NCBI RefSeq assembly: GCF_003931795.1
Contig: NZ_CP034234.1
Span: 620,001-684,000, forward strand
Direction of reading: 5' to 3'
Source: Erysipelothrix piscisicarius
Lineage (GTDB): Bacteria > Bacillota_I > Bacilli_A > Erysipelotrichales > Erysipelotrichaceae
Length of the DNA stretch: 64,000 bases
The position numbers were made by a program, and so were the translations under genes. Positions 56,174 to 64,000 of this stretch are shown one piece after another. The notes below the pieces were generated by a model, which was not told where the DNA came from, did no database searches, and was given only the letters and a program-made list of their open reading frames with translations. Every line of letters starts with the position of its first letter. Position 1 is the first letter of the stretch.

Positions 56174-56197
56174 AAAAACGGCTTCGGCCGTTTTTTT
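56173..56197 (+). terminator. Rho-independent terminator after pyrP
   Basis: AAAAACGGC-TTCG-GCCGTTTTT with a TTCG loop, just after the stop. Confidence 0.9.
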
Positions 56198-56315
56198 CTT
56201 TCGAATGTTTCGTTTGCATTTTTCAAACGTAAATCGAAAAGTACAACTGAATTGTTTATTAAACTAAATCACTGTTACGTTGAACATGATAATCTATACT
56301 CGAGAGGTGACATAG

Positions 56316-57617
56316 ATGAAAAAAAATCCATTATTTTTATTAAACAATAAACGTCCTGTGGGTGTTTATTCTGCATGTACGGCAAGCGGACCCGTACTTG
56401 AAGCAACATTAGAGTTCGCAAAAGAACACAATTCTTCAGTAGTAATCGAAGCAACTGCAAACCAAGTAAATCAATTTGGTGGTTATACAGGCATGCAACC
56501 TGCTGATTTTAAAGCGTTTGTTTATGAATTATCCGACAAAGTTGGATATGACAAATCACGCATTATTCTTGGTGGTGACCATTTAGGTCCTTTAACATGG
56601 ACGGATTTAAATGAAGATGAAGCAATGAAAAATGCATGTGACTTAGTCTATGCTTATGTTCGTGCAGGCTTTACAAAAATTCACTTAGATACATCAATGC
56701 GTGTTGCAGATGATAGCACTGAAGAAGTGTTATCAAATGAAACTATTGCACGTCGTTCAGCAATGATGGCAAAAGTTTGTTTAGAAGCTTATGATGATTT
56801 ACTCAAAGAAGATCCCGAAGCAGTATTCCCTGCATTTATTATTGGTAGTGAAGTGCCAATTCCAGGTGGTGCTCAAGAGGAAGAAGATACTTTAGCAGTA
56901 ACATCTCCTGAAGCATTTAAAGAAACATACCGTGTATTCCAAGAAACGTTTAAAGCAGCCAATGTGGAAAAAGTATTTGATTCAGTAATTGGTATTGTTG
57001 TACAACCGGGTGTTGAGTTTGGTGATGCGGATTTATTCCAATACAATCGTGAAAATGCAAAAGAACTTACAGATACGTTAAAACGTGAATTTGATTCATT
57101 TGTATTTGAAGGTCATTCAACAGACTATCAAACACCGACACATCTACGTGAAATGGTTGAAGATGGTATCACAATCTTGAAGGTTGGGCCAGCATTAACG
57201 TTTGCATACCGTGAAGCACTCTTTGCCCTTGCACATATCGAAAGCCAAATCTGTACGGATCCATCAAACTTTGTGGATGTTTTAGAAGCAGCAATGCTTG
57301 ACCAACCGGGTAACTGGCAAAAACATTACCATGGAACCGAAGCAGAACTCTTTATTAAACGTAAATACAGCTACAGTGATCGTGCACGTTACTACTTGCC
57401 GGTACCTTCAGTTCAAGCAGCGATTACAAAACTTGTTGCAAACTTAGATGCTGTGGAAATTCCAATGACATTGATCTCACAATACATGCCATACCAATAC
57501 CGTCGTATTAAAGATGGTATCGTAGAGAATCATGCGGATGCCCTCATTAAAGATTACATCAAGCTTTCCCTTGATGATTATCAATATGCAACGCATGTTG
57601 ATGAGCTTGAAGCTTAG
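56316..57617 (+). CDS. gatZ: Tagatose-1,6-bisphosphate aldolase non-catalytic subunit (GatZ/KbaZ family)
   Basis: A 433-residue TIM-barrel protein: GVYSACTASGPVLEATLEFA, VIEATANQVNQFGGYTGM, IILGGDHLGPLTW, IHLDTSMRVADDS and EGHSTDYQTP match the family. KbaZ/GatZ is the partner needed for full activity of the class II tagatose-bisphosphate aldolase (KbaY/GatY); no GatY is visible in the window. It lies near a mannose-family PTS and a SIS isomerase, fitting GalNAc/galactosamine breakdown. Monocistronic, with a terminator shared with the convergent LPXTG gene. Confidence 0.87.
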   Translation: MKKNPLFLLNNKRPVGVYSACTASGPVLEATLEFAKEHNSSVVIEATANQVNQFGGYTGMQPADFKAFVYELSDKVGYDKSRIILGGDHLGPLTWTDLNEDEAMKNACDLVYAYVRAGFTKIHLDTSMRVADDSTEEVLSNETIARRSAMMAKVCLEAYDDLLKEDPEAVFPAFIIGSEVPIPGGAQEEEDTLAVTSPEAFKETYRVFQETFKAANVEKVFDSVIGIVVQPGVEFGDADLFQYNRENAKELTDTLKREFDSFVFEGHSTDYQTPTHLREMVEDGITILKVGPALTFAYREALFALAHIESQICTDPSNFVDVLEAAMLDQPGNWQKHYHGTEAELFIKRKYSYSDRARYYLPVPSVQAAITKLVANLDAVEIPMTLISQYMPYQYRRIKDGIVENHADALIKDYIKLSLDDYQYATHVDELEA

Positions 57618-57623
57618 TTAAAG

Positions 57624-57655
57624 AAAACCCATTCTAATTGGAATGGGTTTTTTTA
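57624..57655. terminator. Bidirectional terminator
   Basis: AAAACCCATTC-TAATTG-GAATGGGTTTT, an 11-bp perfect stem between the convergent gatZ and LPXTG genes. Confidence 0.9.
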
Positions 57656-59533
57656 GTCTTTACGGCGACGTGTCGCCATGAACATACCAACTACGACAAT
57701 ACCAAGACCGATAAAGGGTTTGATACTCGCATTCATTCCTGTATTAGGAAGTGAATCCATATCGACCGCATCATTACTATGAATCTGTCCCGAGTTATCA
57801 TTAATTACAAAGACCGTATTTTTTGATGTTGTGATATTTCCATTTTCAACACGTTCTTCAAGGTTGTTTTCGGATTGTATATGTGTTGGACCTTGTGGTA
57901 AGTTAGGTTTTACTTCGGGTTTTGTTTCCGGGCGAGGATTGGGTTTAATGGGTGTTTCTGTTTCTGGAAGTGATGGTGTTGGTGTTTCCACATCGCCATC
58001 CACAATTCCTACCATAACCTTCTGTTCGGAAACACTATAAGTTGTGGGATCCGAAACGGATACTGTAACTTCATAATTGCCAAGTTGGTTTAAATTCACA
58101 ACGGTATCAAAATTTGAAGTTAGTTGAATTTGTGCAAGCATACGGGATGCATCCACACGACGCACATGAGAGTTGATATCTCGCAGGAAGTCTGTTTCTT
58201 CACATACAGTACCCAGTTTGTATTCAATGCTTGAATCGACCACAAGCTTTAATGCATGGCTTCGATTCCAAGAAGCATATAAAACAGTATCCCCTTTAAG
58301 CGTGTCGGTTTCTGTTACAGGTTGTAATCCTTCTTGATCGTAAGTCCATCCAATAAACTTATGCGTTTCATGAGATAGGGTTGGGAAGGTTCCTACGGAC
58401 TCTTGAGCATAACGGTATTGTGACTCAGGATTTACAACATCACTTAATTGTGTATTAAATGAGAGAAGGTTTTTATTTACATTGAGTTGTACGGCATTTG
58501 TTGTAACTTCGGTGCTTGAACGATCAACACCGATCACAAGGCGGTAGAATGCGCCATCGTTGTCTTTTGTTGCTTGAAGTGAAAGTGTTGCTTCGTTTTC
58601 GTTTTCAAGATAGGTAAAGACATCGTTATCGGCACTTACTTGCCATTGATAGTTTAATTTAAACGTTACCGGTGCGGTGATGGATGCTGATGTGCTGAGT
58701 GTTAGTGATTCATCAAGATTATAAGAATCTTGAATGGTTAAAGGCTCATATGAAATCTTTGCATCATTTTCCACTTCATAGTAAACATAATTACCGAAGC
58801 TAAATGAATGCCAAGCACCATGGGCATGAGGGCATAATGATTCATCTTTTTCTTGGCTGATTTCAAAGATTTTTCCATTATTTACGATATTTGTTTCGCC
58901 ATCAAATAAATCAAATGCAAGCACGTTGTTGTCTTTGCTGTTAAATGAGATTTCTTTTAAATTCCAACCACCATTCAAAAGGGATTGGTACGGACCAGAC
59001 AGACCCGTTTCAGCGAGGGGTGTTTCAGATTTCGGACGTAGAGCCAAGGCACCTTTACCGGTATCAAACATGCGAAGTCGAATGCCATTTGGATTCCCCG
59101 GGGTTACTGTTGCCAATGGATTCCCATCAATATCAACCCAAGGGTTTGGTACTTTCCATTGTCCTTCTTCATTATCCCATACCATCGCAGTAGCGGCTTT
59201 GCGGTCCCCGCCATACCAATCTTTCTTGTAATAGACATGATCGATTGCATTGGTGACATATTTTAAACCTCGTCCCTCAGGAGCGGTTTTAAGGCTGAAG
59301 TTGGCATTAAAGTCGTAACCATCAAAGCGTTCGGTATTTTTCCCGTTATTGTTGTTTACAACTTCATAATAGAAAAAGTCGGAATCAACACGTCCGGATG
59401 CATGCGCAAATTTTTGGTCGATGATGACATCTTCGACGATGGTTGGTTCTTGCGCAGATACTGCGGTAAATGTTGTCGATACTAAAACTGCGGTGATAAG
59501 TCCAAGACTTAGTTTTTGTAAGGTTTTTTTCAT
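57653..59533 (-). CDS. LPXTG surface protein with Ig-like and InlB-type repeats
   Basis: About 626 residues from ATG 59533 (RBS GGAG); in-frame ATGs further upstream lack a ribosome site. Signal peptide (1-27, ending VSA). N-terminal region of about 250 residues (unrecognised; perhaps ligand-binding), an Ig-like domain (about 270-350, NYQWQVSADNDVFTYLEN), an InlB B-repeat-like module (about 360-425, THKFIGWTYDQEGLQP), another beta-domain, a Pro/Glu wall linker (KPNPRPETKPEVKPN) and LPNTG with hydrophobic helix and RRRKD tail. A sortase-anchored adhesin-like protein. Its position between the aldolase subunit and PTS genes may mean a role in binding the same glycan. Confidence 0.82.
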   Translation of the reverse strand: MKKTLQKLSLGLITAVLVSTTFTAVSAQEPTIVEDVIIDQKFAHASGRVDSDFFYYEVVNNNNGKNTERFDGYDFNANFSLKTAPEGRGLKYVTNAIDHVYYKKDWYGGDRKAATAMVWDNEEGQWKVPNPWVDIDGNPLATVTPGNPNGIRLRMFDTGKGALALRPKSETPLAETGLSGPYQSLLNGGWNLKEISFNSKDNNVLAFDLFDGETNIVNNGKIFEISQEKDESLCPHAHGAWHSFSFGNYVYYEVENDAKISYEPLTIQDSYNLDESLTLSTSASITAPVTFKLNYQWQVSADNDVFTYLENENEATLSLQATKDNDGAFYRLVIGVDRSSTEVTTNAVQLNVNKNLLSFNTQLSDVVNPESQYRYAQESVGTFPTLSHETHKFIGWTYDQEGLQPVTETDTLKGDTVLYASWNRSHALKLVVDSSIEYKLGTVCEETDFLRDINSHVRRVDASRMLAQIQLTSNFDTVVNLNQLGNYEVTVSVSDPTTYSVSEQKVMVGIVDGDVETPTPSLPETETPIKPNPRPETKPEVKPNLPQGPTHIQSENNLEERVENGNITTSKNTVFVINDNSGQIHSNDAVDMDSLPNTGMNASIKPFIGLGIVVVGMFMATRRRKD

Positions 59534-59663
59534 AACTGGTTCTCCATTCTTTGATAGAACCATTGTATAATCCAAGTCCGTTTGGAATGGGTTATCTGTC
59601 ATAAAAAACACCATAGATGTTATAAAACCTACATAAACTACACAAATTACATTATCTGGACAA

Positions 59664-59690
59664 ATAAAAAAGGGATGCGAGCATCCCTGA
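59664..59690 (-). terminator. Rho-independent terminator after EIID
   Basis: On the minus strand, AGGGATGC-TC-GCATCCCT followed by TTTTTT. Confidence 0.85.
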
Positions 59691-59698
59691 TTTTCTGA

Positions 59699-60619
59699 TT
59701 ATTTTGCTTCTTTCGGTGTCGGTAATTTATACCATTCCACAATTGGTGTATAACCACCTTGGATTGGATTACCGTTTGCATCAAGTGCACCCGAGTCTTC
59801 AGCCCAAATACCAAATGCAGTACCTACAAGACCCATTACAAGTAATAATCCAATACATTTTGTAGGGGTCCAGTTGTGTTTCTTAACAAGTACAAAGAGC
59901 ATCAGTGTAATAATTAACGGAATCAATTGAGGTAAGATACCATCCAAGACTTCTTGGAAGTTAATAAAGGCCCCACCACCTTGATCAATTGAAATACGTA
60001 GGGATGTAGCACCATAGTTTGATACAAGTGCCCCAACAATAAATACACCGAGAATGCTTGCGGCACGTGTAAACTCTTTCGCATTTTCTGTAAAGAGTGA
60101 TACAGCGTTTGTACCAAGCTCATACGATTTATGCATTAAGAAGTAACGAACTGCAAATTGCGCAATATTGAAGATTAAGAGGAATAAGATTGGTCCCATT
60201 AAACTTCCATTAATTGCCATGTTAGCAGTAAGTCCCGCCGTAATTGGTACTAATGTTAACCAGAAGAGCGCATCCCCAATACCACCAAGTGGTCCCATAG
60301 CCGCAACACGTACGGCACGAATGGTTGGAATATCAGCTTTTTGTTGTTCAAGTGAAAGCACAATACCCATTACAAACGTAACAAGGAATGGGTGCGTATT
60401 AAAGAACTCTAAGTTATGTTCCATGGATGCTGAGAGATCATCTTTGTCTGTATGAATTTTCTCAAGTCCAGGTAAAATACCGTAGAGCCATCCACCTGCT
60501 TGCATACGTTCATAGTTGAACGATGATTGTAAGAAGAGTGAACGCCAAACCATTTTATTTAATGTTTTCTTATCCAGTTGTTGCGCTGGATTGAGATCTT
60601 TATATGTATTAGATTCCAT
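59699..60619 (-). CDS. PTS mannose-family EIID
   Basis: About 306 residues from ATG 60619 (GGAGGTG at the right distance). Family motifs: WRSLFLQSSFNYERMQAGGW, GPLGGIGDALFWLTLVPI and the C-terminal helix. With EIIC it forms the membrane channel of mannose/sorbose/GalNAc-type systems. It overlaps EIIC by 11 bp. Last gene of the EIIB-EIIC-EIID operon. Confidence 0.92.
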   Translation of the reverse strand: MESNTYKDLNPAQQLDKKTLNKMVWRSLFLQSSFNYERMQAGGWLYGILPGLEKIHTDKDDLSASMEHNLEFFNTHPFLVTFVMGIVLSLEQQKADIPTIRAVRVAAMGPLGGIGDALFWLTLVPITAGLTANMAINGSLMGPILFLLIFNIAQFAVRYFLMHKSYELGTNAVSLFTENAKEFTRAASILGVFIVGALVSNYGATSLRISIDQGGGAFINFQEVLDGILPQLIPLIITLMLFVLVKKHNWTPTKCIGLLLVMGLVGTAFGIWAEDSGALDANGNPIQGGYTPIVEWYKLPTPKEAK

Positions 60620-61415
60620 CTTCATCACCTCCACCTGCTGTTAAGTCACGTAGTTTTGTATTTGTTTGGAAATCGTAGATTGCGATTGCGGGACCAATCA
60701 TTGCGATAATAAGCAATGCGGAACCACCAAGTCCTGGAACTTTACTGATAATCGTAGCGAATGCAAATCCAAGGAAGAAGAATCCCCAGAGTTCTCCGGA
60801 AAGCATAATCTTCATAAGAATTGCGAATCCGACATAACGCATCATTTTACCACCCGCTGCAAGACCAGCCATAAACCAACTGTTATTGGATGACCAATCA
60901 ACGATTGCTCCACTAAAGGAAACACCAAGTTTCATACCTACCATAATGATTACTGCAAAGAGAAGCCCGATTAAACCCATTCCGATATAGTTGATTTGTT
61001 CAATGGCTTTTGGATTCGCAGCTTTTGCTGCCTCATCCGCTTTCTTCATTAAAGGTGACATTAAGGTAAAGGCTGTTGTTACAGCATATTGACCTAATAG
61101 TGCAAATGGAACCGCCATCCCCACAGCGGCACTTGGATCAACACTTGGCATGGAAACTGCAAAGATTGTTGCCATGATTCCACCAATAACTGCATTTGGT
61201 GGTTGTGCTCCCCCAACAGGCATACTACCAATTTGAATTAATTGATATGTTCCCCCAACAACAAGCCCGGTTTTCATATCACCCAAAATCGCTCCGACAA
61301 CGGGACCAACAACGATTGGTTGGTATAGCGATTCAAGGAAACTGAATTGATCAATCGCAACAATAAATGTAACGATGAATACGAGCAAGTATTGAATAAT
61401 TGAAAAACTATTCAT
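60609..61415 (-). CDS. PTS mannose/sorbose-family EIIC
   Basis: 268 residues with about seven membrane helices. GPVVGAILGDMKTGLVVGGT and YQLIQIGSMPVGGAQPPN are the family signature. It pairs with EIID. 19 bp after EIIB. Sequence style (AgaW/SorA-like) suits GalNAc, galactosamine or a similar sugar. Confidence 0.92.
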   Translation of the reverse strand: MNSFSIIQYLLVFIVTFIVAIDQFSFLESLYQPIVVGPVVGAILGDMKTGLVVGGTYQLIQIGSMPVGGAQPPNAVIGGIMATIFAVSMPSVDPSAAVGMAVPFALLGQYAVTTAFTLMSPLMKKADEAAKAANPKAIEQINYIGMGLIGLLFAVIIMVGMKLGVSFSGAIVDWSSNNSWFMAGLAAGGKMMRYVGFAILMKIMLSGELWGFFFLGFAFATIISKVPGLGGSALLIIAMIGPAIAIYDFQTNTKLRDLTAGGGDEDGI

Positions 61416-61434
61416 AATTCTTTCCTCCTATATA

Positions 61435-61911
61435 TTATTGAAATAATTTATCGATGTTTTCAGCACTTTCGGTTGGAACTTTGCGTATTTCAAGTTCAAC
61501 ACCCAGTTCTTTCAATCGTCTAAATGCTTCCACATCATGATCATCAACAGCAACAACTTGTGCTACTTGACGTTTTCCTTCTGACAAATGCATGTTTCCA
61601 ATATTGACTTTCGTAATGGGAACACCACCCTCCACAAGTGTTAATACATCAGCAGGGCTTTCGCAAACAATAAAAATCTTTTGTTTGTCTGAAGCCTTAT
61701 GAATTGTTTCGATTGTCTTTTGCAAAGTCCAATAGCGTGTGGTTGCATAACTTGGTGCAGCCATATCCATTAAACCTTGACGCATTTTATTTGATGCTAC
61801 TTCGTCATTTGCAACAAGAATTAAGTTGGCTCCGATTGCGGAACACCATTGTGTTGCGACTTGACCATGAATTAATCGATTGTCAATTCGTGTTAATACA
61901 ATATTAGGCAT
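61435..61911 (-). CDS. PTS mannose-family EIIB
   Basis: 158 residues. The phospho-His lies in TRIDNRLIHGQVATQW (His 15). Takes phosphate from EIIA and gives it to the sugar. First gene of the operon, behind GGAGGAGA and downstream of a cre-like site. The EIIA partner is encoded at 63354-63791. Confidence 0.93.
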   Translation of the reverse strand: MPNIVLTRIDNRLIHGQVATQWCSAIGANLILVANDEVASNKMRQGLMDMAAPSYATTRYWTLQKTIETIHKASDKQKIFIVCESPADVLTLVEGGVPITKVNIGNMHLSEGKRQVAQVVAVDDHDVEAFRRLKELGVELEIRKVPTESAENIDKLFQ

Positions 61912-61933
61912 CTAAACTCTCCTCCTTCTGCCA

Positions 61934-61983
61934 TAAGAGATGTAAGCGCTCTTATATTGTAAGTGTACCCTATCATTCACAAA
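61934..61983 (-). promoter_or_regulatory. Promoter, cre-like site and inverted repeat ahead of the EIIBCD operon
   Basis: TGTAAGCGCTCTTA (61942-61955) matches the CcpA cre consensus at 13 of 14 positions. A perfect inverted repeat, ATAAGAG (61934-61940) and CTCTTAT (61950-61956), encloses it. On the minus strand TTGTGA (61983-61978) and CAATAT (61960-61955), 17 bp apart, make a promoter upstream. The arrangement fits catabolite repression at the transcription start. Confidence 0.6.
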
Positions 61984-62105
61984 TAATATTTGCACAATTT
62001 TATACTTGTTTTGCACTTTTGTGTTTACTCGTTTGCTTATCACACAATAAGAACAAGAATATCTTATGATTAAATTAGAATATTCGTAATAAAAAAGGAG
62101 AAACT

Positions 62106-63296
62106 ATGTATTTAAAAACGACAAGCCCACAATTCTTGAAGTATGGACAAGTACAAGATCACCCTTCAAACTATAAAGTTCATCGATTCTTTGTAGAAGG
62201 AAAGGTTCCTAAATATTTAAAATCGGTATCAGCACCCGTGACCCTTGAAGTTCTAGAAGGGATTGCATTGGTTGTGATTTTAGATCGTTCAGGCGATCCG
62301 GAACAGTTTGTAATCCATCGGATTGCACGATTAAACCCAGATATTCCTTATACTGTAATTCCGCTTACCCAAAGTGCTGTGATTGAAGAATCCATTCAAT
62401 CGGACGGTGTTTACGCGGGACATCATTACGAGAATGAACAAGAAGTTGGGTACCTACCCATTCGTCCTAAATTTTATGTAACAGATATTTTTTCCTATTA
62501 TTACAGTGTAAAGGGAAGAAACTATCATTTTTCGGGAGAATCGCATTTCTATTGGGAAATTACGTATGTGGATACGGGGGAGTTGGTGACGGAAATTGAT
62601 GGCAAAGAATTCACGCTTGAAAGTCAAAGCATGATGTTATACTTCCCAAATCAATTTCATAAACAGCGCATTGCGGGCGATAAATCATGTTCTTACTTAA
62701 CAATCATGTTTGACATGAATATCAATGTGCATGATATTGATCACATTAAGAATAAGGTCTTTACGTGTACGCAAGAAATGTATAATTTGTTTAATAGTTT
62801 TATTAAACATTCAACGATTTTAGAAACATATAATGTGCCGTATTCACGAGATTTAATGATTTCATACCTCCAAGAATTGATTATCTTAGTCATCCAGTAT
62901 GACAGTCCAAATCATACACAGCATTTGAACTCCAATCCCATTCAAGCGAATTTTGAAAATGAGTTGGTTAATGAGATCAACAAGTATATCTTAAATAATA
63001 TTTGTGAACCCATATCTGTCGAGGATTTATGCGATCATTTTGCGATCAGTCGTTCAAGTTTACAGGTTTTGTTTAAGAAAAACATGGATATGCCTCCAAA
63101 GCAGTATATAAATGACATTAAGATGATGCGAGCACAAGTCATGATTTTAGAAGAAAACTTACCCATTACTGAGGTAGCGATGCGTTTAGGTTTTAGTTCA
63201 ATTCACTATTTCTCGCGTAAGTTTAAAAAACAATTCGGCTTGTCTCCCACCGAGTATGCGCAGTCCTTATACAATAAAAATACCAGCGATGATTAG
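62106..63296 (+). CDS. AraC-family regulator with extra N-terminal domain
   Basis: A 396-residue protein. About 1-110 is an unassigned N-terminal domain (LKTTSPQFLKYGQV). About 120-200 is a cupin-like sugar sensor (YHFSGESHFYWEITYVDTGE). About 290-390 is a double helix-turn-helix (EPISVEDLCDHFAISRSSLQ; LPITEVAMRLGFSSIHYFSR). AraC proteins are usually about 280 residues, so this is long. It diverges from the EIIBCD operon and is convergent with EIIA, so it is the likely activator of both. Confidence 0.87.
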   Translation: MYLKTTSPQFLKYGQVQDHPSNYKVHRFFVEGKVPKYLKSVSAPVTLEVLEGIALVVILDRSGDPEQFVIHRIARLNPDIPYTVIPLTQSAVIEESIQSDGVYAGHHYENEQEVGYLPIRPKFYVTDIFSYYYSVKGRNYHFSGESHFYWEITYVDTGELVTEIDGKEFTLESQSMMLYFPNQFHKQRIAGDKSCSYLTIMFDMNINVHDIDHIKNKVFTCTQEMYNLFNSFIKHSTILETYNVPYSRDLMISYLQELIILVIQYDSPNHTQHLNSNPIQANFENELVNEINKYILNNICEPISVEDLCDHFAISRSSLQVLFKKNMDMPPKQYINDIKMMRAQVMILEENLPITEVAMRLGFSSIHYFSRKFKKQFGLSPTEYAQSLYNKNTSDD

Positions 63297-63310
63297 CTGG
63301 TATTTTTATT
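63279..63310 (+). terminator. Terminator after the AraC gene
   Basis: AATACCAGC ... GCTGGTATT followed by TTTATT; overlaps the stop codon. Confidence 0.75.
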
Positions 63311-63353
63311 TGATTTGATAAGCTTTGAAAGATTATCAAATTCGATTTAATGA

Positions 63354-63791
63354 TTAGATGCCATCGCCATCTTCAAGATCATCATCGCGTTGTAAGTCTG
63401 CGATGTCAAAGAGATCGACTTGCGATGCTCCGGTTTCGCTTAATGATAAAGCGAAATCATGGAGTAATGGTTCACCAAGTCTCATAAGACTGGCTTCAAG
63501 TAACATGGATAAATTGGTTCCTGTGAGAACTTCCACGTTTTCTTGTTGTGTCGCAATCATGACGGCTTCTTTAAACGGTGTTCCACCTTTTAAGTCTGTA
63601 AAGACAAGAACACCATCTCCAGTGTTAACGTTGTTGATTGCAACTTTTAAGTCTTCAGACAACGCCTCAGGTCCTTTTTCTTCTAAAAAGAGTACGGATT
63701 CATATGAGGGTTGTTTCCCAGCGATTAATTCTACAGCAGACGTTAAACCTTCCGCAAAACGTCCGTGTCCTGTTACGACAATACCAATCAT
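63354..63791 (-). CDS. PTS mannose-family EIIA
   Basis: 145 residues. The phospho-His is in GIVVTGHGRFAEGLTSAVE (His 9), and VFTDLKGGTPFKEAV is the second family motif. Accepts phosphate from HPr and passes it to EIIB. It is separated from its EIIB/C/D partners by the AraC gene and lies in the same minus-strand operon as the SIS isomerase. RBS GAGGAGG. Confidence 0.92.
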   Translation of the reverse strand: MIGIVVTGHGRFAEGLTSAVELIAGKQPSYESVLFLEEKGPEALSEDLKVAINNVNTGDGVLVFTDLKGGTPFKEAVMIATQQENVEVLTGTNLSMLLEASLMRLGEPLLHDFALSLSETGASQVDLFDIADLQRDDDLEDGDGI

Positions 63792-64000
63792 CTATTTTTC
63801 CTCCTCGTAGGAATATGGATAAATAATAACACCTTGTGCGACACGGTTTACAAGTCCTGATGGCCATGGATTATCCGGTGACTTATCTAAATCAAGCGAT
63901 TTATAAAGTGAAAGTACTTGTGCATACATCACCATATTAAGTCCAACTAAATCTTTGTTTGTATCTTCATTATAGTTAATTGAAACATAAACATCAACGA
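63792..64000 (-). CDS. SIS-domain sugar isomerase/deaminase (AgaS-like), C-terminal part
   Basis: Only the last 68 or so residues are in the window; the gene continues beyond its end. The C-terminal pattern SPDNPWPSGLVNRVAQGV, then IIYPY, is typical of AgaS-type SIS isomerases that turn galactosamine-6-phosphate into tagatose-6-phosphate. Only one base separates its stop from the EIIA start codon. With GatZ/KbaZ and the PTS it completes a GalNAc/tagatose set, though the kinase and GatY are not seen. Confidence 0.72.
   Translation of the reverse strand, partial: VDVYVSINYNEDTNKDLVGLNMVMYAQVLSLYKSLDLDKSPDNPWPSGLVNRVAQGVIIYPYSYEEEK

Noticed and set aside
63358..63810. 150-codon open frame antisense to EIIA
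   Set aside because: The EIIA reading has clear catalytic motifs; the antisense frame is Ser/Lys-rich without any domain.
1..64000. Insertion sequence, prophage, integron or tRNA genes
   Set aside because: No transposase, integrase, phage structural gene, terminal inverted repeats or tRNA-like cloverleaf was recognised on either strand.

Overview
The window looks like a chromosomal segment of a low-GC Gram-positive bacterium (Bacillota). Strong AGGAGG-type ribosome binding sites, LPXTG wall-anchored proteins, an agr-type peptide signalling locus, a PyrR-type attenuator and very many PTS and glycosidase genes all fit. Protein flavour and gene mix suggest Erysipelotrichia, most likely Erysipelothrix. 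That name is an inference from the sequence and was not checked by a search. No tRNA, rRNA, insertion sequence, prophage or CRISPR array was seen.

Layout. 1-1.2 kb: end of a Na/Pi cotransporter and a MazG-like enzyme. 1.3-8.7 kb: ROK repressor divergent from a PTS EIIC / DUF7916-like / GH16 glucanase operon, then a glucose/maltose-type PTS EIIBC. 8.8-18.8 kb: two GH20 hexosaminidases, a structured non-coding region, a CUT1 ABC sugar importer without its own ATPase, a DUF624 protein and a YesM/YesN-like two-component system. 18.8-30.3 kb: GH92 plus a GntR/LacI-type regulator, divergent from GH125-GH38-GH1-ROK-ROK-manA. 30.3-37.1 kb: phosphatase, Eis-like acetyltransferase, HAD hydrolase, an SPFH/zinc-ribbon membrane cluster and map. 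37.1-41.1 kb: LicT-like antiterminator, nanE, PTS EIIBC and EIIA (amino sugar uptake). 41.1-47.8 kb: small membrane protein, EEP-family protein, cold-shock protein and a giant wall-anchored subtilase. 47.9-51.3 kb: uppP, PepSY lipoprotein, DHFR-like protein, TetR regulator, ArAE-like membrane protein. 51.3-54.6 kb: a rearranged agr locus (D-A-C-B). 54.6-56.2 kb: PyrR-controlled uracil permease. 56.3-64 kb: GatZ/KbaZ-like aldolase subunit, an LPXTG surface protein, mannose-family PTS EIIB/C/D and EIIA, an AraC regulator and a SIS-domain isomerase, which together suggest GalNAc/galactosamine use through tagatose phosphates.

How it works together. The 8.8-30.3 kb region reads as a host N-glycan catabolic locus. 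An ABC importer brings in the glycan. Cytoplasmic GH92, GH38 and GH125 strip mannose, GH20s remove GlcNAc and GH1 may split the core. ROK kinases and ManA then feed glycolysis. The composition resembles the pneumococcal N-glycan system.

A striking property is the number of broken genes: about 12 carry frameshifts, in-frame stops or deletions. They lie almost entirely in sugar-use, sensing and surface genes, while most housekeeping genes are intact. Many lesions are single-base homopolymer changes that sequencing error could produce. Four in-frame stops, a 4-bp tandem duplication and the loss of a kinase H-box region are harder to explain that way and point to real decay. The most interesting system is the agr-like locus, whose predicted signal peptide carries serine instead of cysteine at the ring position.
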